Assembly: GCA_024691425.1 (NCBI GenBank)
Contig: JAILNQ010000123.1
Coordinates: 1-64,000 of the forward strand
Direction: 5' to 3'
DNA from: Lachnospiraceae bacterium
GTDB taxonomy: Bacteria > Bacillota > Clostridia > Lachnospirales > Lachnospiraceae
DNA: 64,000 bases
Position numbers and translations under genes: made by a program. Under the pieces are notes generated by a model. That model saw only the letters and a list, made by a program, of their open reading frames with translations, searched no databases and was not told where the DNA came from. This document shows, piece after piece, positions 25,828-34,660 of the stretch. Position 1 is the first letter of the stretch, and each line of letters opens with the position of its first letter.

Positions 25828-26763
25828 CTAACTCCAATGCCTGAAAAAATAATTAGGGCTGGCCGTGCATTTAAGTATCATCCTTCTCGGAAGCTTGGTA
25901 TAGTTCTTTCCGAGTTTGAAACCCGCCAGCCTGAATGCGCACGTTACCGCAAACGGAATGAAATAGAGCGGCTTGCCCTCATTTCTGAAGTATGCCGATG
26001 CGGCCTTTGCGTACGATTTTCCCTCTGATTCCGATGATATGCCGCCAAAGACCTCAGGATGCATGGCCTGCGAAACCGCCAGGTCGAAATTCCTGCGGAA
26101 CTGCTGCATGTTCGTATAGTTATGCGAATGGTACACTGCGGCAGAAGATGCATAAGCTATGCTGTAGCCCCTGTCTATCAGTCTGCGGGCAAATACCATG
26201 TCCTCGTTGAATATCATGTCCTTCGGGAACTTGCCGAGGCTTTCGAACACTTTCCTGTCATACATGGCACAGGCGTTCGAGCAGAAGAACGTCTTGATCC
26301 CGAGCCGGTCGAGATCATCCTTTGATTTTACGCTAGGTTCCTCGGGGTAATTGAACTGTCTCGAGAACTTTTCCTGAAGCGAGGCGCCTTCATAGGGAAG
26401 CTGTCTTGCATAAACGGCAGCGATTTCCGGCCTGTCGAACGCTTTTTGCATCTTTTCTATGAGCTCGTCGTCCGCCGGCATCGCATCCATCGTCATATAC
26501 AGAAGATAGTCGGCCGTACTTCCCTTCGCTCCGTCGTTTCTCGTGCCGCCGTGGTCGAATTCCCTCTTTGAGACGTTGATCACCTCAAAATTCTTGCCGG
26601 CGCTGTCATATCTTCTGCCTCTTAGAAGATTGTCGAGATACTTCTGCTCGGTATTTACGAGCACTATCCTTGCGGGCTTTACCGTCTGCTCCCTGAGCTT
26701 GTTTATTATCTCAAGCAGCTTCTCATCCGGCTTATAGGTTGGAATTATCACATCTACCTGCAT
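25828..26763 (-). CDS. GT2 glycosyltransferase (rhamnosyltransferase-like)
   Basis: 311 residues, cytoplasmic GT-A fold. The N-terminus VDVIIPTYKPDEKLLEII is the family 2 nucleotide-sugar strand. Later motifs are FDHGGTRNDGA, LYMTMDAMP (degenerate DxD region) and NEDMVFARRLIDRGY, which together resemble rhamnosyltransferases of O-antigen clusters. The donor and acceptor cannot be read from sequence; dTDP-rhamnose is possible since rfbA, rfbB and rfbC are in the locus. It lies between the initiating transferase and clpX with short gaps. Confidence 0.88.
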   Translation of the reverse strand: MQVDVIIPTYKPDEKLLEIINKLREQTVKPARIVLVNTEQKYLDNLLRGRRYDSAGKNFEVINVSKREFDHGGTRNDGAKGSTADYLLYMTMDAMPADDELIEKMQKAFDRPEIAAVYARQLPYEGASLQEKFSRQFNYPEEPSVKSKDDLDRLGIKTFFCSNACAMYDRKVFESLGKFPKDMIFNEDMVFARRLIDRGYSIAYASSAAVYHSHNYTNMQQFRRNFDLAVSQAMHPEVFGGISSESEGKSYAKAASAYFRNEGKPLYFIPFAVTCAFRLAGFKLGKNYTKLPRRMILKCTASPNYFFRHWS

Positions 26764-26773
26764 AGTTTTCGCC

Positions 26774-28174
26774 CTAATACGCGTTTTTGTTGATGAATCC
26801 GCGGAATACCGTAAGAATCAGTATCTTTATGTCGAACTCGAACGTCCAGTTCTCTATGTAGTACAGGTCATGCTCTATCCTCTTTTCAATCGAGGTATCG
26901 CCGCGCAGTCCGTTGATCTGCGCCCATCCGGTAAGTCCCGGACGTACCTGGTGTTTTATCATATATCTGGGAATCTCTTCCCTGAATTTCTCAACAAACT
27001 GCGGTCTTTCAGGCCTCGGGCCGACAAGCGACATCTGGCCGACAAGTATGTTGAAAAGCTGAGGAAGCTCGTCAAGGCTTGTCCTTCTTAAGAATTTCCC
27101 TACTTTCGTGACTCTCGGGTCATCCTTCGTTGTCCATCCCTTTGCCTCTTCCGCTTCAGTCTGCTCTATCATCGTCCTGAATTTGTACATCTGGAACGGC
27201 TTATTATGAAGCCCGACGCGCTCCTGCGCGAAAATCACGGGGCCATCGCTCGTGGCCTTTATGAGTATCGCGGACACTATCATGAAAGGAGATGCGACGA
27301 CGATCCCCGCTATTGAGCCCAAAATATCCCCGAAACGCTTTATTACGCTGTTTATCGTATTGTTGAGCGGTACTCGGCGGATGTTTATGACCGGAAGTCC
27401 CTGTATATCCTCGGTATACGGACGGTTAGGTATGATGCCGTCGTAATCAGGGATGAACTTCGTGTGAACACCTGATTTTTCGCACAGATTGACTATTTCC
27501 TTAAGTCTTCCGTACTGCCCCAGAGGAAGGGTGATGGTTATTTCATCGAGCTTGTTCTCAGGAAGGATCAACGGAAGGTTGTCTATTGTGCCGAGAACCC
27601 TGATTCCCTTGTACTCAGTGCCTCTTTCGACTTTGTCATCGAGTATTCCCCGGATAACGTATCCCCACTGGGGGTTCAGCAGCACTTTGTTTATATAGCT
27701 TTCGGCAGATCCCGAATAGCCGACAAGAAGGACGTATTTCAGGTTATATCCCTTTCTCCACCAGAACATCATGAGGGCTCTCATCATGTTCCTTACGGCG
27801 GTTTCAAGGCATATGCAAACTCCCCAGAAAATGAAGATCATCTGTCTTGAAAAGTCGGGCTGGTTTATCAGATAGAGGATGACCATGAAGATCAGGGCAC
27901 CCAGCGAATTAGCCTTGATAACGTTAAGCAGTTCCCTCTTTCTTCCCGAAGCCCTTCTCGTATTGTAAAGATCGAGCTTGGAATAGAGAATAAGGTAGCC
28001 GGGTACAAGGAAATACAGTGCAGTCATGTATGTCTGCATCGTAAGCCCCTCGTCATACAGCAGAAGCCCGCTCTCGAATTTCATGAAATATGCGAAAACG
28101 TAGCTCGCGGCAATGACAAAGGCATCTATTACCAGTGTAAGCCTGTTTATCAGTCTCTGATTGTCCCTGATCAT
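26774..28174 (-). CDS. Undecaprenyl-phosphate sugar phosphotransferase (WcaJ-like)
   Basis: Initiates lipid-linked repeat-unit synthesis by moving a sugar-1-phosphate from a nucleotide sugar to undecaprenyl phosphate. 466 residues. Four N-terminal transmembrane helices (about 10-135) precede a Rossmann-like CoA-binding-type domain (about 140-265). A membrane re-entrant helix (about 290-310) and the C-terminal catalytic domain follow, with KFRTM, DELPQLFNIL, MSLVGPRPE and PGLTGWAQI. These are the hallmarks of the poly/hexosyl-1-phosphate transferase family. Glucose or galactose is the usual substrate; this one is not known. It is one of two initiating enzymes in the window (the other is at 59849-61231). 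Confidence 0.93.
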   Translation of the reverse strand: MIRDNQRLINRLTLVIDAFVIAASYVFAYFMKFESGLLLYDEGLTMQTYMTALYFLVPGYLILYSKLDLYNTRRASGRKRELLNVIKANSLGALIFMVILYLINQPDFSRQMIFIFWGVCICLETAVRNMMRALMMFWWRKGYNLKYVLLVGYSGSAESYINKVLLNPQWGYVIRGILDDKVERGTEYKGIRVLGTIDNLPLILPENKLDEITITLPLGQYGRLKEIVNLCEKSGVHTKFIPDYDGIIPNRPYTEDIQGLPVINIRRVPLNNTINSVIKRFGDILGSIAGIVVASPFMIVSAILIKATSDGPVIFAQERVGLHNKPFQMYKFRTMIEQTEAEEAKGWTTKDDPRVTKVGKFLRRTSLDELPQLFNILVGQMSLVGPRPERPQFVEKFREEIPRYMIKHQVRPGLTGWAQINGLRGDTSIEKRIEHDLYYIENWTFEFDIKILILTVFRGFINKNAY

Positions 28175-28190
28175 AATAACCTCGCTTGCT

Positions 28191-29141
28191 CTAACCTGTT
28201 ATCCGCCTCAGCATGTTGAGCCACAGCTCAAGCTGAATGCGGCAGTAATTCTTTATGAACCTCCTGTCGTACGGATATTTCCTGCCCGCGACGCACATGA
28301 GGTAACCCCTCTTCATACCCGAAAGATACTCACGTCCGAAGCCTTTCAGTATGAAGAACACAGCCTTAAGACCGAATCCTATTATAAAAAACGGCAGATT
28401 GAGCAGTATCTGGAGCGCGGGCATGTTCTTATATATGACATACCAGCTGTTCCTTGACGCAAGCCTCACCTTGAACGGGTTGTAACGCGAGCCGGTAGTC
28501 CCGCTCCCTGCATGATATACGACGGCCTTCGGCGTATATCGGTTTACATAACCCATGATTCTGGCTCTGTATCCGACATCAACGTCCTCAAGATATGTGA
28601 AATGAAGCTCGTCAAAATACCCTATCTGTTCAAAAAGGGCTCTTCTGTATATGGCCGCGCCTCCGCATGCGGAGAAAATGACGGATTCCTTCTCGTACCC
28701 GGCCCTGCTCCTGTCCTTTCCGAGCGAGAAAGCCCATCCGAGCGCGCAGTACAGGTCCCCGGCCGAATCGATCTTCTCCGGAGCGTTCATCTGAAGCATC
28801 TTAGCGGCGACCGAGAACGTATCATCATGCGCGTCAATGGCTTTATACAGTTCCTCAACGAACTCTGGCTCCGCCTTCGTATCGTTATTGAGCAGGATGA
28901 CGTACTTCGTCTTAGTCACCCTGATGCCCTCATTGACGGCACGGCAGAACCCGAAGTTCTGCTCGAGCTCGATAAGCCGGACATTGTCATAATTCCTGAC
29001 AACTTCCCTCGATCCGTCCTCGGAAGCGTTATCTACGACTATTATATCCGCTTCCATAGTCTGGGCCGCAAGGGAATCCAGGCAGTCCTTTATATACTTT
29101 ATCCCGTTGTAGTTCGGTATGATTACGGTTACTTCACTCAT
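28191..29141 (-). CDS. GT2 glycosyltransferase (RfbF/rhamnosyltransferase-like)
   Basis: 316 residues. It opens with VTVIIPNYNGIKYIKDCLDSL and continues with VDNASEDGS, LLNNDTKAEPEF (DxD-like), and a C-terminal segment with DVDVGYRARIMGY. A hydrophobic segment near 245-265 and a basic tail suggest membrane association. This pattern is shared by rhamnosyl- and other GT2 transferases of surface polysaccharide loci. It overlaps the upstream gene by 4 bases, so the two are translationally coupled. Confidence 0.88.
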   Translation of the reverse strand: MSEVTVIIPNYNGIKYIKDCLDSLAAQTMEADIIVVDNASEDGSREVVRNYDNVRLIELEQNFGFCRAVNEGIRVTKTKYVILLNNDTKAEPEFVEELYKAIDAHDDTFSVAAKMLQMNAPEKIDSAGDLYCALGWAFSLGKDRSRAGYEKESVIFSACGGAAIYRRALFEQIGYFDELHFTYLEDVDVGYRARIMGYVNRYTPKAVVYHAGSGTTGSRYNPFKVRLASRNSWYVIYKNMPALQILLNLPFFIIGFGLKAVFFILKGFGREYLSGMKRGYLMCVAGRKYPYDRRFIKNYCRIQLELWLNMLRRITG

Positions 29142-30592
29142 CTTATCTTTCTTACAAACTCCGCTTCAGGCCTGAAATATGTTCTGTATCCGCCTTTCAG
29201 CACGATCTCCGGGGCAAACGAGCTCACTGCATCGACCCGAAGAAGCACGCAATCCTGCGAAAATCCGTCAACGAGCTGGTCCGTGACTGCCCTGTGCATG
29301 TATCCCGAAAAGTTCCTCTTAAGTCCGGAAAACCTCGGAACTGCATTCTGGTTCTCATCTATGTCATAGCCTGCGCTCTCAACCTTCCTGTTTCGGCCGA
29401 TCAGCCTGCCCGTTACGGCACCGGCGCAGTCAAACTGCATGCAGGGCAGCATCTCATCAATATAATCTGCCGTCTTAGGCTCAAGCGAGGGCGATAAGAC
29501 CATGATATACTCCCTGCCGCTGAACGATTCACGCTTTCCGGCCATTTTGGCAAGCTCTTCGGGCGTTACCGTAAGGACATCCGCCTCGGTTTTAGCGTAT
29601 CTTATGTCAAAAAACCCCATGTGGGCGCTGTCTTCTATCTCGGCGTCGATCCCGGCCCTTTTCAGCCGTTCGCTTACCGCACGCTTCCCCGCCTCGTATG
29701 CATAGAGCTTCGAATCAGGGTTTCCGGACGTTGAGCCTTCTGCGGTCCTCCAGTGATAGAGCACCTTCGGCACATGCAGTATCTGGCTGCTCTTCAGCTC
29801 TTCAGTGCATCTGATTATGAAATCATGATCCTGAGCTCCGTCATAGGCGCTCCTAAATCCCCCGGTGCCTTTTGCGAGGGTGGCATCCACAACGAAGAAA
29901 TGGCATATATAGTTGTTCGTGCACAGCATCACCGGATCGAAATCAGGCTTATAGTTCGGCTCGAAGAAACTGCTGCCGTCCTCGCTCACCTTATCCTCAT
30001 CGGTATATACCGCCATGACTCTTGTAATGCGCTCGCTCGTCCTTCCTTTGGACTCTTTTTCCTCTATAGCGCACATTATATCAAAGAGCGCCGTGTTTTC
30101 CAAAAGATCGTCATGATCAAGGAGCCCTACGTAGTCTCCGCTCGCGTGCTTCATGGCCTCATTTGTATTGCCGGAAATGCCGAGATTGCTCGTAAGCCGC
30201 TCATATCTTACCTTGTCATATATACTTCCGAAGGCATCCTTGCAGTTCAGATTGTAGTCCTCGGTAAAGCTTCTTACGATATTTCGCCTCAAATCATCCG
30301 AGCTCGCATCCGCAAGTATGAGCTCCCAGTTTCCGTATGTCTGGTCTCCGACGCTGTCGAGCATGCTGCGGAGCATCACGGGGTCCGTTTCATATACGGG
30401 AACAAGTATACTGAATTTGTAGGGATTTTCAAAAACATGCTCCCTCTGGGCCGCAAGCATCTCCTCCGAAGCCGGACTCCTTACGTAGCCGCTGTCTGCG
30501 GAAAGCTTTTCCGCGCATGCGGACAGAGTGTTTCCTATGCCGTTCCTTTTAAGATAGCTGATCCCTCTTTTTATGTAATGTCTGTTGCTCAT
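29138..30592 (-). CDS. GT2 glycosyltransferase, large
   Basis: 484 residues from the ATG at 30592, which has TGAGGATC upstream; a longer frame would run into the preceding nucleotidyltransferase gene. The GT2 domain (about 70-300) has FSILVPVYETDPVML, a Ser/Asp-rich ADASSDD, GLLDHDDLL as the metal motif, and a conserved DGAQDHDFIIR. The C-terminal 170 residues look like a partial second GT2 domain without an obvious active-site motif. Same family as the large enzymes at 39221-43256. Sugar specificity unknown. Confidence 0.86.
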   Translation of the reverse strand: MSNRHYIKRGISYLKRNGIGNTLSACAEKLSADSGYVRSPASEEMLAAQREHVFENPYKFSILVPVYETDPVMLRSMLDSVGDQTYGNWELILADASSDDLRRNIVRSFTEDYNLNCKDAFGSIYDKVRYERLTSNLGISGNTNEAMKHASGDYVGLLDHDDLLENTALFDIMCAIEEKESKGRTSERITRVMAVYTDEDKVSEDGSSFFEPNYKPDFDPVMLCTNNYICHFFVVDATLAKGTGGFRSAYDGAQDHDFIIRCTEELKSSQILHVPKVLYHWRTAEGSTSGNPDSKLYAYEAGKRAVSERLKRAGIDAEIEDSAHMGFFDIRYAKTEADVLTVTPEELAKMAGKRESFSGREYIMVLSPSLEPKTADYIDEMLPCMQFDCAGAVTGRLIGRNRKVESAGYDIDENQNAVPRFSGLKRNFSGYMHRAVTDQLVDGFSQDCVLLRVDAVSSFAPEIVLKGGYRTYFRPEAEFVRKIR

Positions 30593-30599
30593 CAGATCC

Positions 30600-31328
30600 T
30601 CAGATTTTCTCTTTCCTGAATATCTCAAGTTCCTCCGGAGTGCCGAGAACATGCACGCACTTACTGTCTACGCTGCATATTCTGACCTTCATTCCGAGCC
30701 CTATCATGTGATTATACAGCGGCGCGACGTATTTCTCGCCCTTCTCAAGGTTGCCACCGTCCTTATAGTAGCTTTCGTACATATCCTCGTAGAGACTGCA
30801 GGTCCTGAAATAGTATGCCCCAAGCGTGCAGTTGTCGGAAATCCTCTCTTTCTCGCGTACAGCAGTCGCATCACCGTTCTCATCCACGGCAACGAAGCTC
30901 CAGTGGTCGCCTTCGGCCGAAAAACACGGAATGAACCCGTCGCCCTCTATATCTTCTGCCTTCATTGCCCAGGCCTCGACGTATGTATCGATGTTATATA
31001 TAAGAAGCGCATCGTCCCCTTTCCAGTACGGGGCCGCCAGCATAGCGGTCGTGGCCTGTCCGTCGGTCATCTCATCAATCTCGATGACTTTCGCGCTTTT
31101 CCCGGCTTCGGCTATGCTCTCCCACTCCTTAAGTATGAAATCCTTTGCTCCATCGGCGCTCCTTACTATGAAATAATAGTCGTTGTCCGGGGCAAAATAC
31201 CCTTTCAGGCTTTCCATCGACCAGGAAAAGAGCGTTCTGCCGTGCACCTCGATCTCATACTTGGGCAGGTCGTAGCCGGCTTTTTTAAACCTCGTGCCGA
31301 GTCCGGCCATCGTTATCACGATCTGCAT
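30600..31328 (-). CDS. Sugar/alcohol-phosphate nucleotidyltransferase
   Basis: 242 residues with the GT-A nucleotidyltransferase fold. The N-terminal signature MAGLGTRFKKAGYDLPKYEI is the NTP-binding loop and conserved Lys region. YNIDTYV supplies the metal-binding Asp. It is shorter than RfbA or GalU and resembles cytidylyl/nucleotidyltransferases found beside small HAD enzymes and kinases in capsule loci. It follows a HAD-like gene (13-base overlap), which itself follows a kinase-domain gene. This suggests activation of a phosphorylated compound to an NDP derivative. The compound is unknown. Confidence 0.82.
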   Translation of the reverse strand: MQIVITMAGLGTRFKKAGYDLPKYEIEVHGRTLFSWSMESLKGYFAPDNDYYFIVRSADGAKDFILKEWESIAEAGKSAKVIEIDEMTDGQATTAMLAAPYWKGDDALLIYNIDTYVEAWAMKAEDIEGDGFIPCFSAEGDHWSFVAVDENGDATAVREKERISDNCTLGAYYFRTCSLYEDMYESYYKDGGNLEKGEKYVAPLYNHMIGLGMKVRICSVDSKCVHVLGTPEELEIFRKEKI

Positions 31329-31711
31329 CTGTCTCTCCTTACTATCTCGTCGAGCTCTTCAACGCTCTTTGAAAGGAACTCGGATGGCCTCACCGTCCTG
31401 TCATCCACGTAGAACCCGTGGCTTCCGGGCCAGGGCTTGCCGTAGATTATCTCATCATAAGGAATTTCCCATTTATCGAGCCATGCCAGAAGAACCTTCG
31501 CTGTATTCGCGTTAATGAGCCCTATGTTTCCGTTGTAGGAGTTCATGTTCCTGCTGGTCAGAAGTATTATCTTAGCTCCTCCCGCCTTGTACTCGCGGAT
31601 CTTTTCGACCATCTCGGCATAAGGAACGACGTCCTCGTATCTCTCATCTTCCTTTTTTATCGGGCACAGTGTCCCGTCCACATCAAAAACAAAAGTAAGT
31701 TGTTCGTACAT
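31316..31711 (-). CDS. Small HAD-like protein of a capsule-type cassette
   Basis: 131 residues from the ATG at 31711, which has GGAGA 6 bases upstream; an earlier frame start would overlap the kinase gene. Motif I FVFDVDGTL, motif II LLTSRN and a late VDDRT (motif IV) fit the HAD phosphatase family. The conserved GKPWPG is seen in capsular biosynthesis HAD proteins. Size suggests a stand-alone core HAD, C0 type. It sits between the kinase and nucleotidyltransferase and may dephosphorylate or edit the intermediate. That role is inference. Confidence 0.82.
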   Translation of the reverse strand: MYEQLTFVFDVDGTLCPIKKEDERYEDVVPYAEMVEKIREYKAGGAKIILLTSRNMNSYNGNIGLINANTAKVLLAWLDKWEIPYDEIIYGKPWPGSHGFYVDDRTVRPSEFLSKSVEELDEIVRRDRCRS

Positions 31712-31712
31712 C

Positions 31713-33104
31713 TCATTTCTCCAGACTGTCAAGTATCGCAATGGCATTCAGCACGAAACCGAACACCTTTTTCGGCCTGTCCATATGAAGAGGCAGCATC
31801 GACAGGAAAAGCGAGGCTTCATAAAGCCTGACCAGCCCAAAATCCATGCCGTGCTCTTCAAGGCATTCCCGGAACATGGCAACGAACTGCCTGTTGTCCG
31901 CATCAACCCTTATGTGCGCCTTCATATCTTCATCAACAATTATCTCATAAAGATCGCTGTTGAAATAATCATAGTGTCCGCATATCGAATGAGAAAGCTT
32001 CGCGATATCATAATACGGGTCCATATAAAGCTCATCGCTCGTTACGGCTCCCTTCGGATCGATGAGAATCATGAGGGAGTCGGGATTCGAATAGAGTATG
32101 TTGGAAAAGCACAGATCTCCGTGACTTATCGTCTTTTTGTGTTCAAAATGCACTCCTGAGCAGATTCTGTCATAAAGTCCTGCATATCTTCTGACGATGT
32201 CATCAATCCCCGATCCGCATGTGCTTTCTATGTAAGATGCAAGAGCGTCATACCCTTCGGTTTCCTTGAGCTGCTTTATCCTGTCATATACTTTCGTTAT
32301 ATACAGACGCTTTGCCTCGGCTTCATATTCTATTGCGGTAACGTCCTCGCTCCTGCGGTGGCTGAGAAAATAGAACAGCTGCTTTAATATGTCCCTGAAC
32401 TCTTCAGTGCTTATCGAGGAATGGACGTATCTAATGGCAAGATCCGTCATATGGTAGCGCTGCATCCTGTAGCTCGCACCGCTCTCGTCTTCCTTATAGT
32501 CAAAAGGCCGGACAAACCACTGCTTCATATCATCCGGAAGCAGGCCGTAGAACATGTACTCAGCCTTGATTTTCTGCTTCTTTGAGGATGCCTTCACAAC
32601 TGTGTATTCATCACCTTTGAGCGAATTAAAGAACCTTGAATCGAATCCGCCGGTTATGAACGACCTGAAATTTCCGGCATCCGACAGGTCGATGAACGCA
32701 TCGCTGACGATTTCGGTATACTTTTCAAGGTCCGAAGGGGCTGCCATGAAGAAAGCGTTCTCATCTTTAAAGATAACGCACGCTATTCTATTCATATGTG
32801 TTATTTTATAATTCTCGTGAGCATACCCCGCTTTGTATACAATTGTCTCTAAAGCCTTTAAATCCGCTATTCCAAAGTCCGAGAAGAATAGGATAACATT
32901 CGTATTTTTAAGCTCGGACATTTCCTTTGATCCTGCCTCATAAAAAGCTGTTACCCCTATCCCGGCAAATGCTTCGGCAACTCTTTCCCTGAATGTCTGC
33001 CTCTTGTAGATGGTCTGTCCGAAGCTCTTGTGTCCGGTTATGGCAGCTATCTCTCTTCCCGGTTTTCTCGTATCGTCATAAACGACGGCAACGTTTCTCA
33101 TCAT
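31713..33104 (-). CDS. Phosphotransferase with APH/choline-kinase-like domain
   Basis: 463 residues. The N-terminal part (about 1-150) is an alpha/beta domain I do not recognise; it could be a degenerate nucleotidyltransferase. The rest is an aminoglycoside/choline kinase-type fold with nucleotide Lys171 (VVKASSKK), catalytic motif SHGDLCFSN (His328, Asp330, Asn335) and metal Asp349 in LIDPKGA. The DPKG form instead of the usual DWE/DFD is typical of capsule-locus members rather than antibiotic kinases. It probably phosphorylates a small polar alcohol or sugar before the HAD and nucleotidyltransferase steps. It overlaps the flippase-like gene by 4 bases. Confidence 0.8.
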   Translation of the reverse strand: MMRNVAVVYDDTRKPGREIAAITGHKSFGQTIYKRQTFRERVAEAFAGIGVTAFYEAGSKEMSELKNTNVILFFSDFGIADLKALETIVYKAGYAHENYKITHMNRIACVIFKDENAFFMAAPSDLEKYTEIVSDAFIDLSDAGNFRSFITGGFDSRFFNSLKGDEYTVVKASSKKQKIKAEYMFYGLLPDDMKQWFVRPFDYKEDESGASYRMQRYHMTDLAIRYVHSSISTEEFRDILKQLFYFLSHRRSEDVTAIEYEAEAKRLYITKVYDRIKQLKETEGYDALASYIESTCGSGIDDIVRRYAGLYDRICSGVHFEHKKTISHGDLCFSNILYSNPDSLMILIDPKGAVTSDELYMDPYYDIAKLSHSICGHYDYFNSDLYEIIVDEDMKAHIRVDADNRQFVAMFRECLEEHGMDFGLVRLYEASLFLSMLPLHMDRPKKVFGFVLNAIAILDSLEK

Positions 33105-33856
33105 TTCTTATTTTTCTTCCCTGCTATATATTTGATCGTGAATATAACGGTAAGCACTGCAACAACCGCAGCGGATACCAGGGTATATATCCTCTTTATC
33201 TCATAGCTTTTCCCGGATACGATCGATTCGATGTAAACGCCGAAATCCGACACGGAAAAGTCTACATTGCACAAATGAGAAAATCCTGCAAGAACTGCTA
33301 TCTCCATTATCCATGCCGCAAGCGAAAAAAGCAGGAGTATTCCGTATCTTCCCGTAACCAGGTCGCGCGCATATTCATACCATCCGTTCACATGCTCAAG
33401 CGCCGAAAGAGCCATCATCGATCTTTTTGATTCCCTCTGGGTGATTATGTACCTGTTAAGGAAGGCATATGTCGGCGGAAAGACCCTGTAAGCCGCAAGA
33501 ACGGCTATTTCAAACACCGCCAGCAGCAGCGTCGGGACAGTGACTTTCCCCGAAATGAGCAGCTGATACGGCAGAAGGATCAGAACGAGCGCTAACGTAT
33601 CAAAGAATCGGTCTATGAGCACCGAAAAGAATCCGGTCCTGAATCCGCCCGATATTCTGTAGAACACGCCGATCCTGTATATTTCCCCGAGTTTATAAGG
33701 TACGATAAGGTTCACGAGAGTAGTGCGCAGATAGGCGGGCACAAACCTGTCAAATGCTATCTTTCTGTCAAGAACAATGAGATAGAGCCTCATCATCTTT
33801 ATAAGATGCACGCACAGGAAGCCTATGAGAACTGCCGCGCCGACTGCTATCTTCAT
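33101..33856 (-). CDS. Flippase-like membrane protein (LPG synthase TM family)
   Basis: 251 residues, about six to seven transmembrane helices. The segment LRTTLVNLIVPYKLGEIYRIG near 43-63 and DRFFDTLALVLILLP near 85-100 match the lysylphosphatidylglycerol-synthase transmembrane region (AglD/UPF0104), a family found with lipid-linked sugar transferases. It overlaps the upstream DPM-like transferase gene by 4 bases, so it may flip or help use the lipid-phosphate sugar that enzyme makes. Direct function unproven. Confidence 0.82.
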   Translation of the reverse strand: MKIAVGAAVLIGFLCVHLIKMMRLYLIVLDRKIAFDRFVPAYLRTTLVNLIVPYKLGEIYRIGVFYRISGGFRTGFFSVLIDRFFDTLALVLILLPYQLLISGKVTVPTLLLAVFEIAVLAAYRVFPPTYAFLNRYIITQRESKRSMMALSALEHVNGWYEYARDLVTGRYGILLLFSLAAWIMEIAVLAGFSHLCNVDFSVSDFGVYIESIVSGKSYEIKRIYTLVSAAVVAVLTVIFTIKYIAGKKNKK

Positions 33857-34635
33857 ACGGGATCCGCCTCATAGCTTTCTATAACCTTATCCCTGTATTC
33901 TCCGGTTATCACCGAAGGATCCCGGTAATATTCCGCAAGCATCTTCAGCACTTTTGTCGCCTGGCTTGCCATCTTAACATTCGATACCTGATCGTCCTCC
34001 CTCCAGCTTATAGGGTAGAACTTTATGTCATGGCCGTAATATTCCGCCGCCATGACCATGAGGTAGTTGAACATCAGATTGTCCGGGAACTTCTTGTAGA
34101 ACTCATCCTCAAACATCTTCACATTATATATGTTGAGTCCCGAACCGAGATCGTAAATCCGCCTGTGAGTAACATATGCGAAAAGGAAATCGTATACTAT
34201 ATTCCCGAACGTCCTTATGAGCGAATACCCCTCAAGATGCGACCCGGGCATGAATCTGGCTCCGAGCACGCAGTCATGCTTCCTGTAATAGCCTTTCGAG
34301 AGCACCGGCAGAAAATCCGATACACATCCCTGATCATCACCATGAAGGACCATCACATAGTCATAACCGTGTTCCTTCGCATACTTGAACGCCACCTTGT
34401 GCGAACCCCCGAGTCCGTAGTTCTCGCGGTTACGAAGAAGCGTTATCGGAAGAAGGGCGTGAGCATGCATGTAATCAAGTACGGCTTCTTCCGTACCGTC
34501 CGTACTCCGGTTATTTACTACGATGACCTTCGAAACGAACGCCATTATGGCCGGCGTCAGCTGATCGAGAACGCGCACTATCTGCTTTTCGCAGTTATAT
34601 GCGGGTATGAACAGAAGAATCTTATCGGTCTGCAT
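33853..34635 (-). CDS. GT2, polyprenyl-phosphate sugar transferase (DPM1-like)
   Basis: 260 residues, no C-terminal transmembrane helices. FIPAYNCEKQIVRVLDQL, VNNRSTDGTEEA, and MVLHGDDQG (DxD-like) fit dolichyl-phosphate mannose synthase-type GT2. LGARFMPGSHLEGY and a late WREDDQVSN fit the same subgroup. It likely loads a sugar onto undecaprenyl phosphate. GtrB enzymes of O-antigen modification usually carry two helices at the end; this one lacks them and is followed by a flippase-like gene. AGGAAG precedes the ATG. Confidence 0.86.
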   Translation of the reverse strand: MQTDKILLFIPAYNCEKQIVRVLDQLTPAIMAFVSKVIVVNNRSTDGTEEAVLDYMHAHALLPITLLRNRENYGLGGSHKVAFKYAKEHGYDYVMVLHGDDQGCVSDFLPVLSKGYYRKHDCVLGARFMPGSHLEGYSLIRTFGNIVYDFLFAYVTHRRIYDLGSGLNIYNVKMFEDEFYKKFPDNLMFNYLMVMAAEYYGHDIKFYPISWREDDQVSNVKMASQATKVLKMLAEYYRDPSVITGEYRDKVIESYEADPV

Positions 34636-34660
34636 ATCTTCCTTCCTTTCTGTTTCCGTA

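Noticed and set aside
31713-33104. Aminoglycoside resistance kinase
   Set aside because: The DPKG metal motif, the extra N-terminal domain and the nucleotidyltransferase/HAD neighbours point to glycan decoration instead of antibiotic modification.
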